From: Blastochloris viridis
Lineage (GTDB): Bacteria; Pseudomonadota; Alphaproteobacteria; UBA2136; UBA6156
Direction: 5' to 3'
DNA: 64,000 nucleotides
Assembly: GCA_005768725.1 (NCBI GenBank)
Contig: VAFM01000002.1
Coordinates: 124,001-188,000 of the forward strand
Program-made: the position numbers and the translations under genes
Shown here: piece by piece, positions 35,737 to 44,296 of the stretch
Numbering within the stretch: position 1 is the stretch's first letter
Layout of the letters: each line of letters starts with the position of its first letter
The notes under the pieces: model-generated
Seen by the model: the letters and a program-made list of their open reading frames with translations, nothing else
The model's database searches: none
Told to the model about the DNA's origin: nothing

Positions 35737-36039
35737 ATGTCGCGCGTATGTGAAATTACTGGAAGCAAGGTGGGTGTTGGTAACAACGTGTCCCACTCCA
35801 ACCGTCGTACCAAGCGTACCTTCCGCCCCAACCTGCAAACCAAAACCTACCAGAGCGAAGTTCTGGGCCGCAGCGTTACCCTGACGCTGACCGCCCGTGC
35901 CATCCGCACGCTGGATAAGTACAACGGTTTTGATGGTTACATGGCCCAAGTCAAGAACGTCCGCGTTCGCGAAGGCTTCTCTGCCGCCGCTACCAAGCTG
36001 CGTAACGAGATCGTCAAGCGCCTCGCCAAGCAAGCCTAA
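35737..36039 (+). CDS. rpmB: 50S ribosomal protein L28
   Basis: A 100-residue L28 with the alphaproteobacterial length. It starts MSRVCEITGSKVGVGNNVSH, then SNRRTKRTFRPNLQTKTY, the conserved core, and LTARAIRTLDKYNGFDGYM. It binds 23S rRNA. It is a single-gene unit with its own consensus-like promoter and a strong terminator. Confidence 0.98.
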   Translation: MSRVCEITGSKVGVGNNVSHSNRRTKRTFRPNLQTKTYQSEVLGRSVTLTLTARAIRTLDKYNGFDGYMAQVKNVRVREGFSAAATKLRNEIVKRLAKQA

Positions 36040-36051
36040 GCTTGCAAAAGC

Positions 36052-36083
36052 AAAAAGGCCGGTCACTAAGACCGGCCTTTTTA
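36052..36083 (+). terminator. Terminator of rpmB
   Basis: AAAAAGGCCGGT-CACTAAG-ACCGGCCTTTTT, able to work in both directions. Confidence 0.9.
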
Positions 36084-36106
36084 TATGTTCTGATGCGGTT
36101 CCCCGC

Positions 36107-36532
36107 TCAGCTTTTCGGAAGTTTCACATCCACCGACTTGCGGACAGATTTGCGCAGCGTGTCGAGATTTCTCTCGGCCAGCGCCACGTTCTTGTTGGCC
36201 TTCTCGACGACGACCCGCAGCGGCTCGTCTTTGCCGAGACCCGAAGGATCCAGAGCACCGAACCAGTCGAAGTAGGTCTGCCGAAGCTCGACCATCTTGG
36301 TCTCGTGCTCGAGGTAGCTCGAGGCATCGCCGCCCTTCACCTCACCGGCAAAGTCCAGAAACGCCTTGCTGGCCGACCCCGCGCAGTCGAGATCAGACCC
36401 CGACCCGCCGAACGGGCACGAGTCCTTGGCCACCGCAGCCGCCTTGGCGACAGGAACCGCCTCCTGCGCGAACACGGGAACCGAAGCGGAAACACAAAAC
36501 ACGGCCGCAGCCGCCATCAACGTCTTCTTCAT
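36107..36532 (-). CDS. Exported hypothetical protein
   Basis: A 141-residue protein with signal peptide MKKTLMAAAAVFCVSASVP, cleavage near VFA. The mature part contains two cysteines close together (SCPFGGSGSDLDCAG) that could form a disulfide, and a helical, charged C-terminus (VVVEKANKNVALAERNLD). AGGAG lies 8 nt before the ATG at 36532. I do not recognise the family. It is a lone gene between rpmB and rlmB. Confidence 0.7.
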   Translation of the reverse strand: MKKTLMAAAAVFCVSASVPVFAQEAVPVAKAAAVAKDSCPFGGSGSDLDCAGSASKAFLDFAGEVKGGDASSYLEHETKMVELRQTYFDWFGALDPSGLGKDEPLRVVVEKANKNVALAERNLDTLRKSVRKSVDVKLPKS

Positions 36533-36653
36533 CGTTATTCTCCTGAAAATGAAGACATGCACATCCTCCCGTCACGGGCGTCCAAAAGGTCAATTAAAGA
36601 ATGTGCCTACCCAACAGATAGGCACCGCATCCGCCAAAAACAACCCGAACCAC

Positions 36654-36681
36654 AAAAAACAGCGCTCCATAGAGCGCTGTT
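36654..36681 (-). terminator. Terminator of rlmB
   Basis: AACAGCGCTC-CATA-GAGCGCTGTT with a T-run on the minus strand. Confidence 0.82.
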
Positions 36682-36697
36682 CATAGCTCACACCAAC

Positions 36698-38092
36698 CTA
36701 CTTGCGGGTGAGGATGCTGAGTGCAACACCGGTGGCAACTGATACATTCAGGCTTTCCATCGCCGGAGCAATGGCAATTTTCACCAGCTTGTCGCAGGTT
36801 TCGCGGGTCAAACGACGCAGGCCTTCACCTTCCGAACCCATCACCAGACACACCGGACCGGTCGCACCAGCGTCACCGATCTCGGTTTCAGCTTCACCTG
36901 CCATACCCAGCACAGTAAAACCGGCTTCCTTCATCATGTTCAGGCTCTGGGTCAGGTTGGTCACTTCAACTACCGGAACGATTTCCATGGCCCCGGCAGC
37001 TACCTTGGCAGCGGTCAGGTTCAAACCGGCGGCGCGGTGCTCGGTCACCAGTACACCGGCGGCACCAAAGGCGGCAGCGCTGCGTACAATCGCACCCAGG
37101 TTGTGCGGATCAGTGATCTGGTCCAGCGCAATGATCAGCTTGGGCTTGCTGCTCAGCAGTTCCGGCAGGCTCGGCTGCGGCAGGTTACCTACCAATGCGG
37201 CCACACCTTGGTGAACGGCATCACCAAATTCCTTGTCAAAGTCCGGCTTGGCCTTGATCTCAACGTTCCAGTCCGGGTTCTTTTCCAGAATGGCCGCCAG
37301 TTCACCTTGGGCTTCGCTCAACAGCCATACCTTGCGCACTTTGCGACGACCGGCACTCAGCGCGGCCAGTACGGCATGGTAACCGGCCAGCCAGCCATCG
37401 CCCTTCAGCAGTACGGCATCCTTGTCGACCGGAGTACGGTCGCGCTTGATGCTGCGCTTTTCCGAGAACTTGGCCGGCTTGGAATCACCACGGTTTTCGC
37501 GCGGCTTGCGGTCGAACCCACCTTCACGCGGTGCACGGTCAAAGCCGCCCTCACGCTTGGCGTACGGCTTACGCTCACCATCACCGAAGCTCTTGCGCTC
37601 GTAACCACCCTCACGCGGCTTGCGGTCAAAGCCGCCTTCACGCTTCACAAACGGTTTACGCTCACCGTCACCAAAGCTCTTACGCTCGTAACCACCTTCA
37701 CGCGGCTTGCGGTCAAATCCGCCTTCACGCTTGGCGTACGGCTTACGCTCACCGTCACCAAAGCTCTTGCGTTCGTAGCCACCTTCACGCGGTTTGCGGT
37801 CGCCAAAGCTCTTACGCTCGTAGCCGCCCTCGCGCGGAGCGCTGTCAAATCCGCCTTCACGCTTTACATACGGCTTGCGCTCACCATCACCGAAGCTCTT
37901 GCGTTCGTAGCCACCTTCGCGCGGCTTGCGTTCGCCAAAGCTCTTACGCTCGTAACCGCCTTCACGGGGCTTACGGTCAAATCCGCCTTCACGGCTACCA
38001 CCGGCACGCGGGCCACTGCTGCGGGCACCGCCCGGCTTACCACCAAATCCACTACCAAATTTGCCCTTAGACGGCCCTTTACGCTCAACCAT
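36698..38092 (-). CDS. rlmB: RlmB-like 23S rRNA (guanosine-2'-O) methyltransferase with repetitive N-terminal tail
   Basis: Residues about 225-464 are a SpoU/TrmH methyltransferase: the substrate-binding start GWLAGYHAVLAAL, then DPHNLGAIVRSAAAFG, VMGSEGEGLRRL and ESLNVSVATGVALS, the three knot motifs. Before it lie about 200 residues of tandem repeats, with units like REGGYERKSFGDGERKP and REGGFDRKP, extremely rich in Arg, Lys, Gly and Glu and surely disordered. Usual RlmB is about 250 residues. AAGGA precedes the ATG. The repeats probably bind RNA, by analogy with RGG-type tails; this is inference. It could be another TrmH-family member. Confidence 0.88.
   Translation of the reverse strand: MVERKGPSKGKFGSGFGGKPGGARSSGPRAGGSREGGFDRKPREGGYERKSFGERKPREGGYERKSFGDGERKPYVKREGGFDSAPREGGYERKSFGDRKPREGGYERKSFGDGERKPYAKREGGFDRKPREGGYERKSFGDGERKPFVKREGGFDRKPREGGYERKSFGDGERKPYAKREGGFDRAPREGGFDRKPRENRGDSKPAKFSEKRSIKRDRTPVDKDAVLLKGDGWLAGYHAVLAALSAGRRKVRKVWLLSEAQGELAAILEKNPDWNVEIKAKPDFDKEFGDAVHQGVAALVGNLPQPSLPELLSSKPKLIIALDQITDPHNLGAIVRSAAAFGAAGVLVTEHRAAGLNLTAAKVAAGAMEIVPVVEVTNLTQSLNMMKEAGFTVLGMAGEAETEIGDAGATGPVCLVMGSEGEGLRRLTRETCDKLVKIAIAPAMESLNVSVATGVALSILTRK
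37500..37990 (-). repeat. Tandem coding repeats in rlmB
   Basis: The DNA repeats in units of about 87 nt and shorter truncated forms, encoding blocks of REGGYERKSFGDGERKP(Y/F)(A/V)K-REGGFDRKP type. I count at least six copies of the GGYERKSFG block. Copies are near-identical in protein but differ at many synonymous positions, so the array is not the result of very recent expansion only. Confidence 0.85.
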
Positions 38093-38179
38093 GACGGAAA
38101 TCCTTTACTTAACTCTCCCCTACATAAGGGCAATCTGCTCAAAATACTAGCACCTTGGCTTAAATAAATCCTGAATACG

Positions 38180-38409
38180 TTAGAGAATCCGGAAAACCTT
38201 ATCCCGCGCCGTCTCGCCCCGCACCAACTCCAACCGGCTTTTGGCAATCCCCAAGTGCTTGGCCAGCAGCGCAACCACCGCCTTCGTGGCTTTGCCATCT
38301 TCGGGCACAGCGGTCACGTAAACCCGATACCCCCCTCCTCCACAACAATACGCTCCGCCGCCGCCTTGGGCGTCACTCTCACCTGCAAAAGCGTGTCGGT
38401 GGTTTTCAT
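38180..38409 (-). pseudogene. DUF167 (YggU) family gene with a frameshift in a G/C run
   Basis: The C-terminal part (RVYVTAVPEDGKATKAVVAL, then HLGIAKSRLELVRGE and RDKVF) is DUF167. The expected N-terminus MKTTDTLLQVRVTPKAAAER is present in another frame beginning at the ATG at 38409. The two join only if one base is added to the six-C run at 38330-38335 (G6 on the coding strand). Thus the gene is frameshifted here, either by real mutation, slippage, or a sequencing error in the homopolymer. The function of DUF167 is not known. Confidence 0.75.
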
Positions 38410-38472
38410 AGGGCACACCTTAGCACTCCCGCAAAAAGGTGGCCATAAGCCACCTTTAAAACCGTGCGCACA

Positions 38473-40278
38473 TTACGACGCCGTACCCGACTGGCACTGG
38501 CTGATCTTCAGCATGTCCGCATCGCTACTGGTCGCCATGCGGGAGGCACACAGCGCCTTGATCGACGCCAGCACACTGTCCGCCGAGGTTTTACCCATCG
38601 CCGAGGTCAGCAGCGCATCCAAGTCCGCCTTGGTACCGGTGTTCTTTATCGTGATCTGTTCACTGCGGCCGCTCGCATAGGTGGTCGTGCGGGTGGTATC
38701 GCCATTAGCCGCTACTTCGGTCACGGTTTTCACCACAAGCTTGTCAGAGGCCACAGCCGAAGACCCACCGTAATAAGATCCACTGGAACCATACGCATCA
38801 TCACTACTCGAGCTGGAGCCCGAACCACCGCCGCCATTGAACAGCTGCGACAGAATCTGACTCATGGAGTTACCTCCGCCCAAAGCATTACCCAAACCAC
38901 CTAAGCCGCTACTGCCACCCAGCATGTTCTGCAGGGTGTTGCCCAGGCCGCCGGTGGCAACATTCGTCCCGCCGCCGGTGTAACCGCCGCTCGACGTGGT
39001 GCTGTTACCCGCGTAAACCGAGCCCGTACTTCCCGTAGTACCAATACCGGCAGGGCGTTCGGCCGAAGACCCGAACTTGCCAGCCACCTGCTGGTTATAC
39101 GTACTGGTGCCGCCAACGGTCGCCACCGCATTGGCACGGGGGTTGGTACCACCGTTTAAAACTTCATAGTGCAGGTGGGTCCCTTGCGAGCCACCGGTAT
39201 TCCCCATGGTCGCAATGCGGTCGCCCTGGGCTACGGTATCGCCCACTTTCACATCCTGTGCCGCAAGGTGGGCATAACGGGTGTAAACACCGTTGCCGTG
39301 GTCAATAACGATGCTACAGCCATACCCGCCGGAGACACACTTCGACTCGATCACTTTCCCGCTTCCGCTCGCCAGAATATCGGTATTACGCGTACCGTCA
39401 GCCATACGGCCGGTGTAGTCGGTCCCGGCGTGGAGGGCCATTTTCCCCGTAATAGGGTTCTGACGCATCCCATAGCCCGAAATCGCATTATTGGCCTTGA
39501 TGGTGCCATCCTTCAAATAGGCCTTGCTGTCAAAACTGATCTGCTGACCCAAGGGGATCACCGACGGCTGGTTGCTGTTGTTGGGGTTGATGGAACCTAC
39601 TTTCGAAGCCAACCCGACCTTGACGGTCCCGGCGTTGTTCATGTCGCTAATCGACTGCGCACCAATACTTTTCGAATTCAACATATTGGAGTTCAAATTC
39701 ACTTCATGCGCCGAAATGGTCGTCCCCTGTCCCTGGAACTTGGCGGACCCGACGGTATTACCACCCACCTCTTTCATGTAGCCCATACTCATCTTGTTAT
39801 CCACGCCACCCAGGCTCGGGTTTTCGTTAAGCTTGGTGTTCACAACTTTCACGTTGTCCATCGTGCCACTGCCGGCATAAAGCTTGCTGGTGTCCATAAC
39901 GGCGTCCTGACTGAAACCGGAAGACGGCATTTTATATGCCTCGCGCGGTGCCGCAGTATCGTTGATGTCCTTCACAGCCTTCGTCTCATCGGCTTTGGCG
40001 GCCGAGAACTGCTGGCTGCACACGGCATCCTTTTGCGCTTTTAACCGTTTTGCACGCTCTACCTGACCCTTCTCAAGGGCCTCATTCACCTGCTCCACGG
40101 CCTTTTCGCAGTTAGAAGCCTGCGTCGCCGCCTTGGCGGTGGCGTTGGCTTTAGCCGCCACATTCGCGCCGCCCGCATTTTCTTCATCCAGCATACCGGC
40201 ATTGGCCCCATGGGTCAGGCCGACCAGCATCATTACCATTAAGAAAGCTTTACTGTTCATAGGAGAAATATACATCAT
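38473..40278 (-). CDS. Secreted LytM/M23 metallopeptidase with shared N- and C-terminal modules
   Basis: A 601-residue exported protein. After the signal peptide (cleavage near ANA) comes a module starting ENAGGANVAAKA and containing a coiled segment CEKAVEQVNEALEKGQ and DAVCSQQFSAAKADE. The M23 domain has HAGTD near residue 283, YTRYAHL, and THLHYEV near 370, a complete zinc site for cutting peptide cross-links. A Gly/Ser-rich linker and a C-terminal module (VVKTVTEVAANGDTT, ISQCQSG) follow. GGGAGG lies 6 nt before the ATG at 40278. It is 13 bp downstream of a sister gene with the same end modules. Confidence 0.88.
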   Translation of the reverse strand: MMYISPMNSKAFLMVMMLVGLTHGANAGMLDEENAGGANVAAKANATAKAATQASNCEKAVEQVNEALEKGQVERAKRLKAQKDAVCSQQFSAAKADETKAVKDINDTAAPREAYKMPSSGFSQDAVMDTSKLYAGSGTMDNVKVVNTKLNENPSLGGVDNKMSMGYMKEVGGNTVGSAKFQGQGTTISAHEVNLNSNMLNSKSIGAQSISDMNNAGTVKVGLASKVGSINPNNSNQPSVIPLGQQISFDSKAYLKDGTIKANNAISGYGMRQNPITGKMALHAGTDYTGRMADGTRNTDILASGSGKVIESKCVSGGYGCSIVIDHGNGVYTRYAHLAAQDVKVGDTVAQGDRIATMGNTGGSQGTHLHYEVLNGGTNPRANAVATVGGTSTYNQQVAGKFGSSAERPAGIGTTGSTGSVYAGNSTTSSGGYTGGGTNVATGGLGNTLQNMLGGSSGLGGLGNALGGGNSMSQILSQLFNGGGGSGSSSSSDDAYGSSGSYYGGSSAVASDKLVVKTVTEVAANGDTTRTTTYASGRSEQITIKNTGTKADLDALLTSAMGKTSADSVLASIKALCASRMATSSDADMLKISQCQSGTAS

Positions 40279-40291
40279 ATTAGGCCTCCCA

Positions 40292-41797
40292 TTAACTCTT
40301 ATACGCAGCGGTGCATTGGTTGATCATCAGCATGAACGCATCGACCGAACTCGGCTTGGTACCGGCGCAAATACTGTTGAGTGTTGTGGTGACCGACTCC
40401 GTATCCGCCGTCGCGGTCGGTGCGGTCTTAGAGGTCAGCTTCAACCCGTCGGAATACGTCTGGACACTTTCGATACTCCCGTCGGTGTTGATGGTCGTGA
40501 CAGTCGAGACCAGCGTGCGCTCGTTGCCGGTAGCCGCTGTATCGGTCGTACCCGTACTGCTGCCATATCCACTGGAGCTGGAAACCGAGCTGGAACTTGA
40601 TCCGGAACCCGAGCCACCACCCATGATGGAGTTGAGTGCATTCGCAAGCGGATTACCGCTCCCGCTGCTATTCAGTAAAGACGATCCCTTGGAACCGAAC
40701 ATCTGCGAGATAAGATTATTCACAGTATTCGAGCCACTACCGACACTCGATCCGGTACCGCTACCACTCCCCACACCGCTGCCGCTGCTGTAATTGGCAA
40801 GCTGACGGCTGTCCCACTGTCCCGTATCAGGGATGACGGTATTACCCTTCGTATTGGCTAAACCACTGGCAAACGCCGTGGTGGCATTCCCACCGGCCAG
40901 CCCCCAAGCTTGACCACTCGCATTGGCCGGGCGCTCGTAATACTTGGTAAAGATGCGGGCGGCTTCTTCAGCCGAACTGGCATTCTTGAGTGCCGCGTAA
41001 TTTTCTTTCGACATTTGGCTGGGCAACTCATCAAACACGTAGTTGCTCTGGTCGTAAGAGGAAAACTTCAACCCACCAGCCGACTTGCCGTTATTCGCCA
41101 GAGAGGCTTTGTTATAACTGGTATTGTTCGCATCGGCCCGCGCCTCGCGCTGCTCGTTGATGTAATTCACCAGTGCGGTCCCACGCTCATTGTGCCATTG
41201 GGCCTTACCAGACGACGTCCCGCTGTCACCCAGCGCGGTAGAGCCATCTTTAGTAGGGCTGAACGCATTGCTTTCTACCTGCAAACGCCCGGCGATACCG
41301 GCGATCTGCTGGTCACTGAAACCCTTGCTTTCCCCGATCTGACGGAAGCTCTCATACTTCGCCCAGCTAATTTCCTGACCATTGATCTTCATGTTCTGCG
41401 GCGGGTTGTAGGCCTCCTGGTTACGGGCATCGGCGCCCATTGCATTGGCAAACTTCCTGTCGTAATCGGCATCGGCCTTGATCTCTTCAACCACCTTCTT
41501 CTCATCGGCTTTGGCCGCTGAGAACTGCTGGCTGCACACGGCATCTTTCTTCTGCTTCAAACGTTCGGCGCGTTCCGTTTGGCCCTTTTCCAAGGCTTCA
41601 TTCACCTCTTCCACCGCTTTTTCGCAGTTAGAGGCTTGGGTCGCCGCCTTGGCGGTAGCACTAGCTTTAGCAGCCACGTTCGCGCCGCCCGCATTTTCTT
41701 CATCCACCATACCGGCCTGAGCCGTAGTGGCCAGACATACGACCGCAAAGGTACACACACTCAGCAGCAACGCACGCGAAGAAAGGATCATTTTCAT
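40292..41797 (-). CDS. Secreted lysozyme-like protein with shared N- and C-terminal modules
   Basis: A 501-residue exported protein with signal peptide MKMILSSRALLLSVCTFAV, cleavage near AQA. Its first about 75 mature residues are nearly the same as those of the downstream LytM protein (ENAGGANVAAKASATAK, CEKAVEEVNEALEKGQ). The centre, IAGIAGRLQVESNAFSPTKD with Glu about 176 and SGKAQWHNERG, matches the tail-associated lysozyme (Phage_lysozyme2) pattern, so it probably cuts glycan strands. A Gly/Ser linker and the C-terminal module with TVTTINTDGS and MINQC follow. The gene leads a two-gene operon. Confidence 0.8.
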   Translation of the reverse strand: MKMILSSRALLLSVCTFAVVCLATTAQAGMVDEENAGGANVAAKASATAKAATQASNCEKAVEEVNEALEKGQTERAERLKQKKDAVCSQQFSAAKADEKKVVEEIKADADYDRKFANAMGADARNQEAYNPPQNMKINGQEISWAKYESFRQIGESKGFSDQQIAGIAGRLQVESNAFSPTKDGSTALGDSGTSSGKAQWHNERGTALVNYINEQREARADANNTSYNKASLANNGKSAGGLKFSSYDQSNYVFDELPSQMSKENYAALKNASSAEEAARIFTKYYERPANASGQAWGLAGGNATTAFASGLANTKGNTVIPDTGQWDSRQLANYSSGSGVGSGSGTGSSVGSGSNTVNNLISQMFGSKGSSLLNSSGSGNPLANALNSIMGGGSGSGSSSSSVSSSSGYGSSTGTTDTAATGNERTLVSTVTTINTDGSIESVQTYSDGLKLTSKTAPTATADTESVTTTLNSICAGTKPSSVDAFMLMINQCTAAYKS

Positions 41798-41921
41798 ACA
41801 CCTCTATAGCCCTTCCCACTATAGTATACAATATTACTCCTGACACCCGTCAGAAAAGTTCTGGTATCGTGCTATAAACAGTCACCGAAAGAACAGAACA
41901 ACAAGTAGGAGTATCCTATCT

Positions 41922-42428
41922 ATGACCACCAACCCCAAAGCCCGTGGCTGTAAGTCCCTTGCCGAGATCAAAGTCGGCGACGAAATCCGCCAGACCTATC
42001 AGGTGACCGATGCCGACGTGCAGAAATTCGCCGAGATCTCCGGCGACTTCAACCCGGCTCACTTTAACGAAGAGTACGCCTCCAAAACCGTCTTCCGCGG
42101 CCGTATCGCCCACGGGATGATCAGCGTCGCCAAATTCTCCGGTATCTTTGGTATGGACCTGCCGGGTCTGGGTGCCATCTGGGGCGCACAAACCGCCAAG
42201 TTTCTGGCGCCTGTTAAGCTGAACACCCCGTACACCGCCATTGCCCGCTGCAAAGAAGTTGCCGAGAAGTTCTGCATCTTCGAAACCTGGGTAGAAGATT
42301 CCGAAGGCAAGCGCATGCTGGAAGGCGAAGGTACGCTGTACCCGATTCCGCAAAAGGTAAAGGACGCGATGATCGCCGAAGGCACCCTCGCCCCGCTGAT
42401 GGAAAACGCCAGCAGCAAAGCAGCCTAA
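41922..42428 (+). CDS. MaoC-like hydratase
   Basis: A 168-residue hot-dog-fold protein. The hydratase motif is ISGDFNPAHFN (39-49; D42 and H47 catalytic) followed by FRGRIAHGM, as in R-specific enoyl-CoA hydratases. Such enzymes hydrate trans-2-enoyl-CoA and can feed fatty acid intermediates into other pathways. GTAGGAG lies 9 nt before the ATG. It is a single gene divergent from the cell-wall hydrolase operon and ended by a symmetric terminator. The acyl chain specificity is unknown. Confidence 0.9.
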   Translation: MTTNPKARGCKSLAEIKVGDEIRQTYQVTDADVQKFAEISGDFNPAHFNEEYASKTVFRGRIAHGMISVAKFSGIFGMDLPGLGAIWGAQTAKFLAPVKLNTPYTAIARCKEVAEKFCIFETWVEDSEGKRMLEGEGTLYPIPQKVKDAMIAEGTLAPLMENASSKAA

Positions 42429-42453
42429 ACCCTAACTCTAACGCTATAGTTCC

Positions 42454-42479
42454 AAAAAACCGGCCCTCGCGGCCGGTTT
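42454..42479. terminator. Bidirectional terminator
   Basis: AAAACCGGCC-CTCGC-GGCCGGTTT. The same stem and loop recur at 43308-43336. Confidence 0.82.
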
Positions 42480-42482
42480 GTC

Positions 42483-42893
42483 TTACCCCAATCGCTTCAC
42501 CAGCGTGTAATGGCTTGTCCCCTTCGGCATATCTTCAATCACAGCATTCACCTCAAACCCGCACGACAGGTAAAAATCCTTGGCCTGATACGCCAGCGTC
42601 TTCACATATATCCCCACAACCCCTTTGCTCCGCGCTAACTCCTCAGCCTTCTGCATCAACTCACGCCCCGCGCCCTTACCCCGCAGTTCCGGCGCTACCA
42701 TCAGGTGCTGAATATACATCCAGTCCCATTTGATATGCCCACCAACACCGCCCACCACACGGCCAGCCTCATCCCTCACCACAAAGGCCCAGTTCTCTTT
42801 GGCCATATCGGTACCGTTCGCGGCATTCTGCGCCACCCACAACGGCTCCAGCGCCTGCTCAAACGCTTTGTAATCATGTTCCGCTACATTCAT
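42483..42893 (-). CDS. GNAT family acetyltransferase
   Basis: A 136-residue N-acetyltransferase. The acetyl-CoA loop is ELRGKGAGRELM near residues 74-85, preceded by the strand MYIQHLMVAPE and followed by YLSCGF near 110, the usual GNAT order. The substrate cannot be told. It is a single gene, convergent with the MaoC gene and sharing its terminator. Confidence 0.88.
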   Translation of the reverse strand: MNVAEHDYKAFEQALEPLWVAQNAANGTDMAKENWAFVVRDEAGRVVGGVGGHIKWDWMYIQHLMVAPELRGKGAGRELMQKAEELARSKGVVGIYVKTLAYQAKDFYLSCGFEVNAVIEDMPKGTSHYTLVKRLG

Positions 42894-42992
42894 TTCACCA
42901 GCCTTTCCAATTTACGGCTTCCAGATTGACACACTCCCCCCATACGCGCCATATCCCACCGGTTTCAGCCCATTTTACCACGAGGACATGTC

Positions 42993-43292
42993 ATGCTGTT
43001 TCATCCCGACTTTCTCTCCGTCCTTATCGAACTCACGGCTCTGGTGGCCCTGTATCTGACTGTCATCGGCAATATAGCCTTTCTCATCCTGATGCTGCAG
43101 GGTAATCCCAAGCCACCTTTTCTTATTATCCAAACGCTGGCCAGCAGCGTCTTTACATTCGGTATCCTGGCCCTCCTGAACGGCTGGTGGGTCGTCACCC
43201 ATACGCCGCAAATGGCATGGAATCTCGGAATGGTCTTGCTTATCGGCCTCCAACTTATCCGCGTGTTCCAACTGCCCATGCGCCAAACCTGA
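42993..43292 (+). CDS. Small integral membrane protein
   Basis: A 99-residue protein with three hydrophobic stretches (about 9-33, 43-62, 75-90) and short loops. GAGG lies about 9 nt before the ATG. I do not recognise the family. It is a single gene bracketed by two terminators with identical hairpin sequence, which suggests the unit has been copied or moved together with that terminator, though this is only inference. Confidence 0.65.
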   Translation: MLFHPDFLSVLIELTALVALYLTVIGNIAFLILMLQGNPKPPFLIIQTLASSVFTFGILALLNGWWVVTHTPQMAWNLGMVLLIGLQLIRVFQLPMRQT

Positions 43293-43307
43293 ATCCTTCA
43301 CAGCGAT

Positions 43308-43336
43308 AAAAAAACCGGCCCTCGCGGCCGGTTTTT
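43308..43336. terminator. Bidirectional terminator
   Basis: AAAACCGGCC-CTCGC-GGCCGGTTTTT between the small membrane protein gene and convergent accA; identical stem-loop to 42454-42479. Confidence 0.85.
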
Positions 43337-44296
43337 CTAGGTCATCTTCAAAAAGCGTTCACGCCGCAAAGCCTTGCAATCCTTGCCACGCAGTGCACCA
43401 AGATGCCCCAGCACCGCCGCGCCCACACGCTTCATCGCCAGTTCGGGGTCGGCATGGGCACCGCCCACCGGCTCTTTCACAATTTCATCGATGATCTTCA
43501 AGTCCAACAGGTCCGGCGCGGTCATCTTCAACGCTTCAGCCGCCAGCGGAATCGTATCCTTGGTGGCTTCCTTCCACAGAATCGCAGCACAACCTTCCGG
43601 CGAAATCACGCTGTACACGCTGTTCTCCAGCATCAGCACTTTATCGGCCACGGCCATCGCCAAAGCTCCACCGCTACCACCTTCACCGGTAATGACACTC
43701 ACAAACGGTATATTCAGCGCCAATTGCACTTCCAAACACGTCGCGATAGCCTCGGCCTGACCGCGCTCTTCGGCGTCGATCCCTGGGAAAGCCCCCGGCG
43801 TATCCACAAAACTCACCACCGGAATCCCCAAACGGTCGGCCAGCTGCATCAGGCGCTGGGCCTTGCGGTAACCTTCCGGCTTGGGCATACCAAAATTACG
43901 TGCCAAACGGCTCGGGGTATCTTTCCCCTTGTCGTTGGCCAGCACCATAACGGGCAGGCCGTTCAGGCGGGCAAACCCACCAATTAAGGCTTTATCCGAC
44001 CCAAATCGGCGGTCACCTTCCATCGGCACAAAATCCGTGAACAGGGTATGAATATAATCCGAACCCTGCGGGCGCTGCGGGTGGCGCGCCACTTGCACCT
44101 TCTGGTGCGGAGTCAGGTGGCGGTACAGCAAACGGGTCACGCGCGCCAAACGCACTTCCAGGCGCTCAATCTCGGCGGGCAGGTCTTTTTCTGCGGTTAC
44201 GGCACCTTCGGCATGGGCGGCACGCATATCGTCAATACGCGCGGCCAGCTCTAAAATAGGCTTTTCAAAATCAAGGAACTGACGAGCCATAGCCAT
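43337..44296 (-). CDS. accA: Acetyl-CoA carboxylase carboxyltransferase subunit alpha
   Basis: A 319-residue subunit that, with AccD, transfers the carboxyl group from biotin to acetyl-CoA to give malonyl-CoA, the first step of fatty acid synthesis. The core includes FVDTPGAFPGIDAEERGQ and GEGGSGGALAMAVAD, the oxyanion and acetyl-CoA site. The ATG overlaps the xerD stop by one base (TAATG). It supplies the pathway whose later enzymes are at 19-25 kb. Confidence 0.96.
   Translation of the reverse strand: MAMARQFLDFEKPILELAARIDDMRAAHAEGAVTAEKDLPAEIERLEVRLARVTRLLYRHLTPHQKVQVARHPQRPQGSDYIHTLFTDFVPMEGDRRFGSDKALIGGFARLNGLPVMVLANDKGKDTPSRLARNFGMPKPEGYRKAQRLMQLADRLGIPVVSFVDTPGAFPGIDAEERGQAEAIATCLEVQLALNIPFVSVITGEGGSGGALAMAVADKVLMLENSVYSVISPEGCAAILWKEATKDTIPLAAEALKMTAPDLLDLKIIDEIVKEPVGGAHADPELAMKRVGAAVLGHLGALRGKDCKALRRERFLKMT

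Noticed and set aside
37500..37990. CRISPR-like direct repeats
   Set aside because: The repeats lie inside rlmB, keep the reading frame, and encode a low-complexity tail; there are no unique spacers.
42993..43292. Transposon cassette bounded by identical hairpins
   Set aside because: The bounding hairpins are ordinary terminators, there are no target duplications visible and no transposase.
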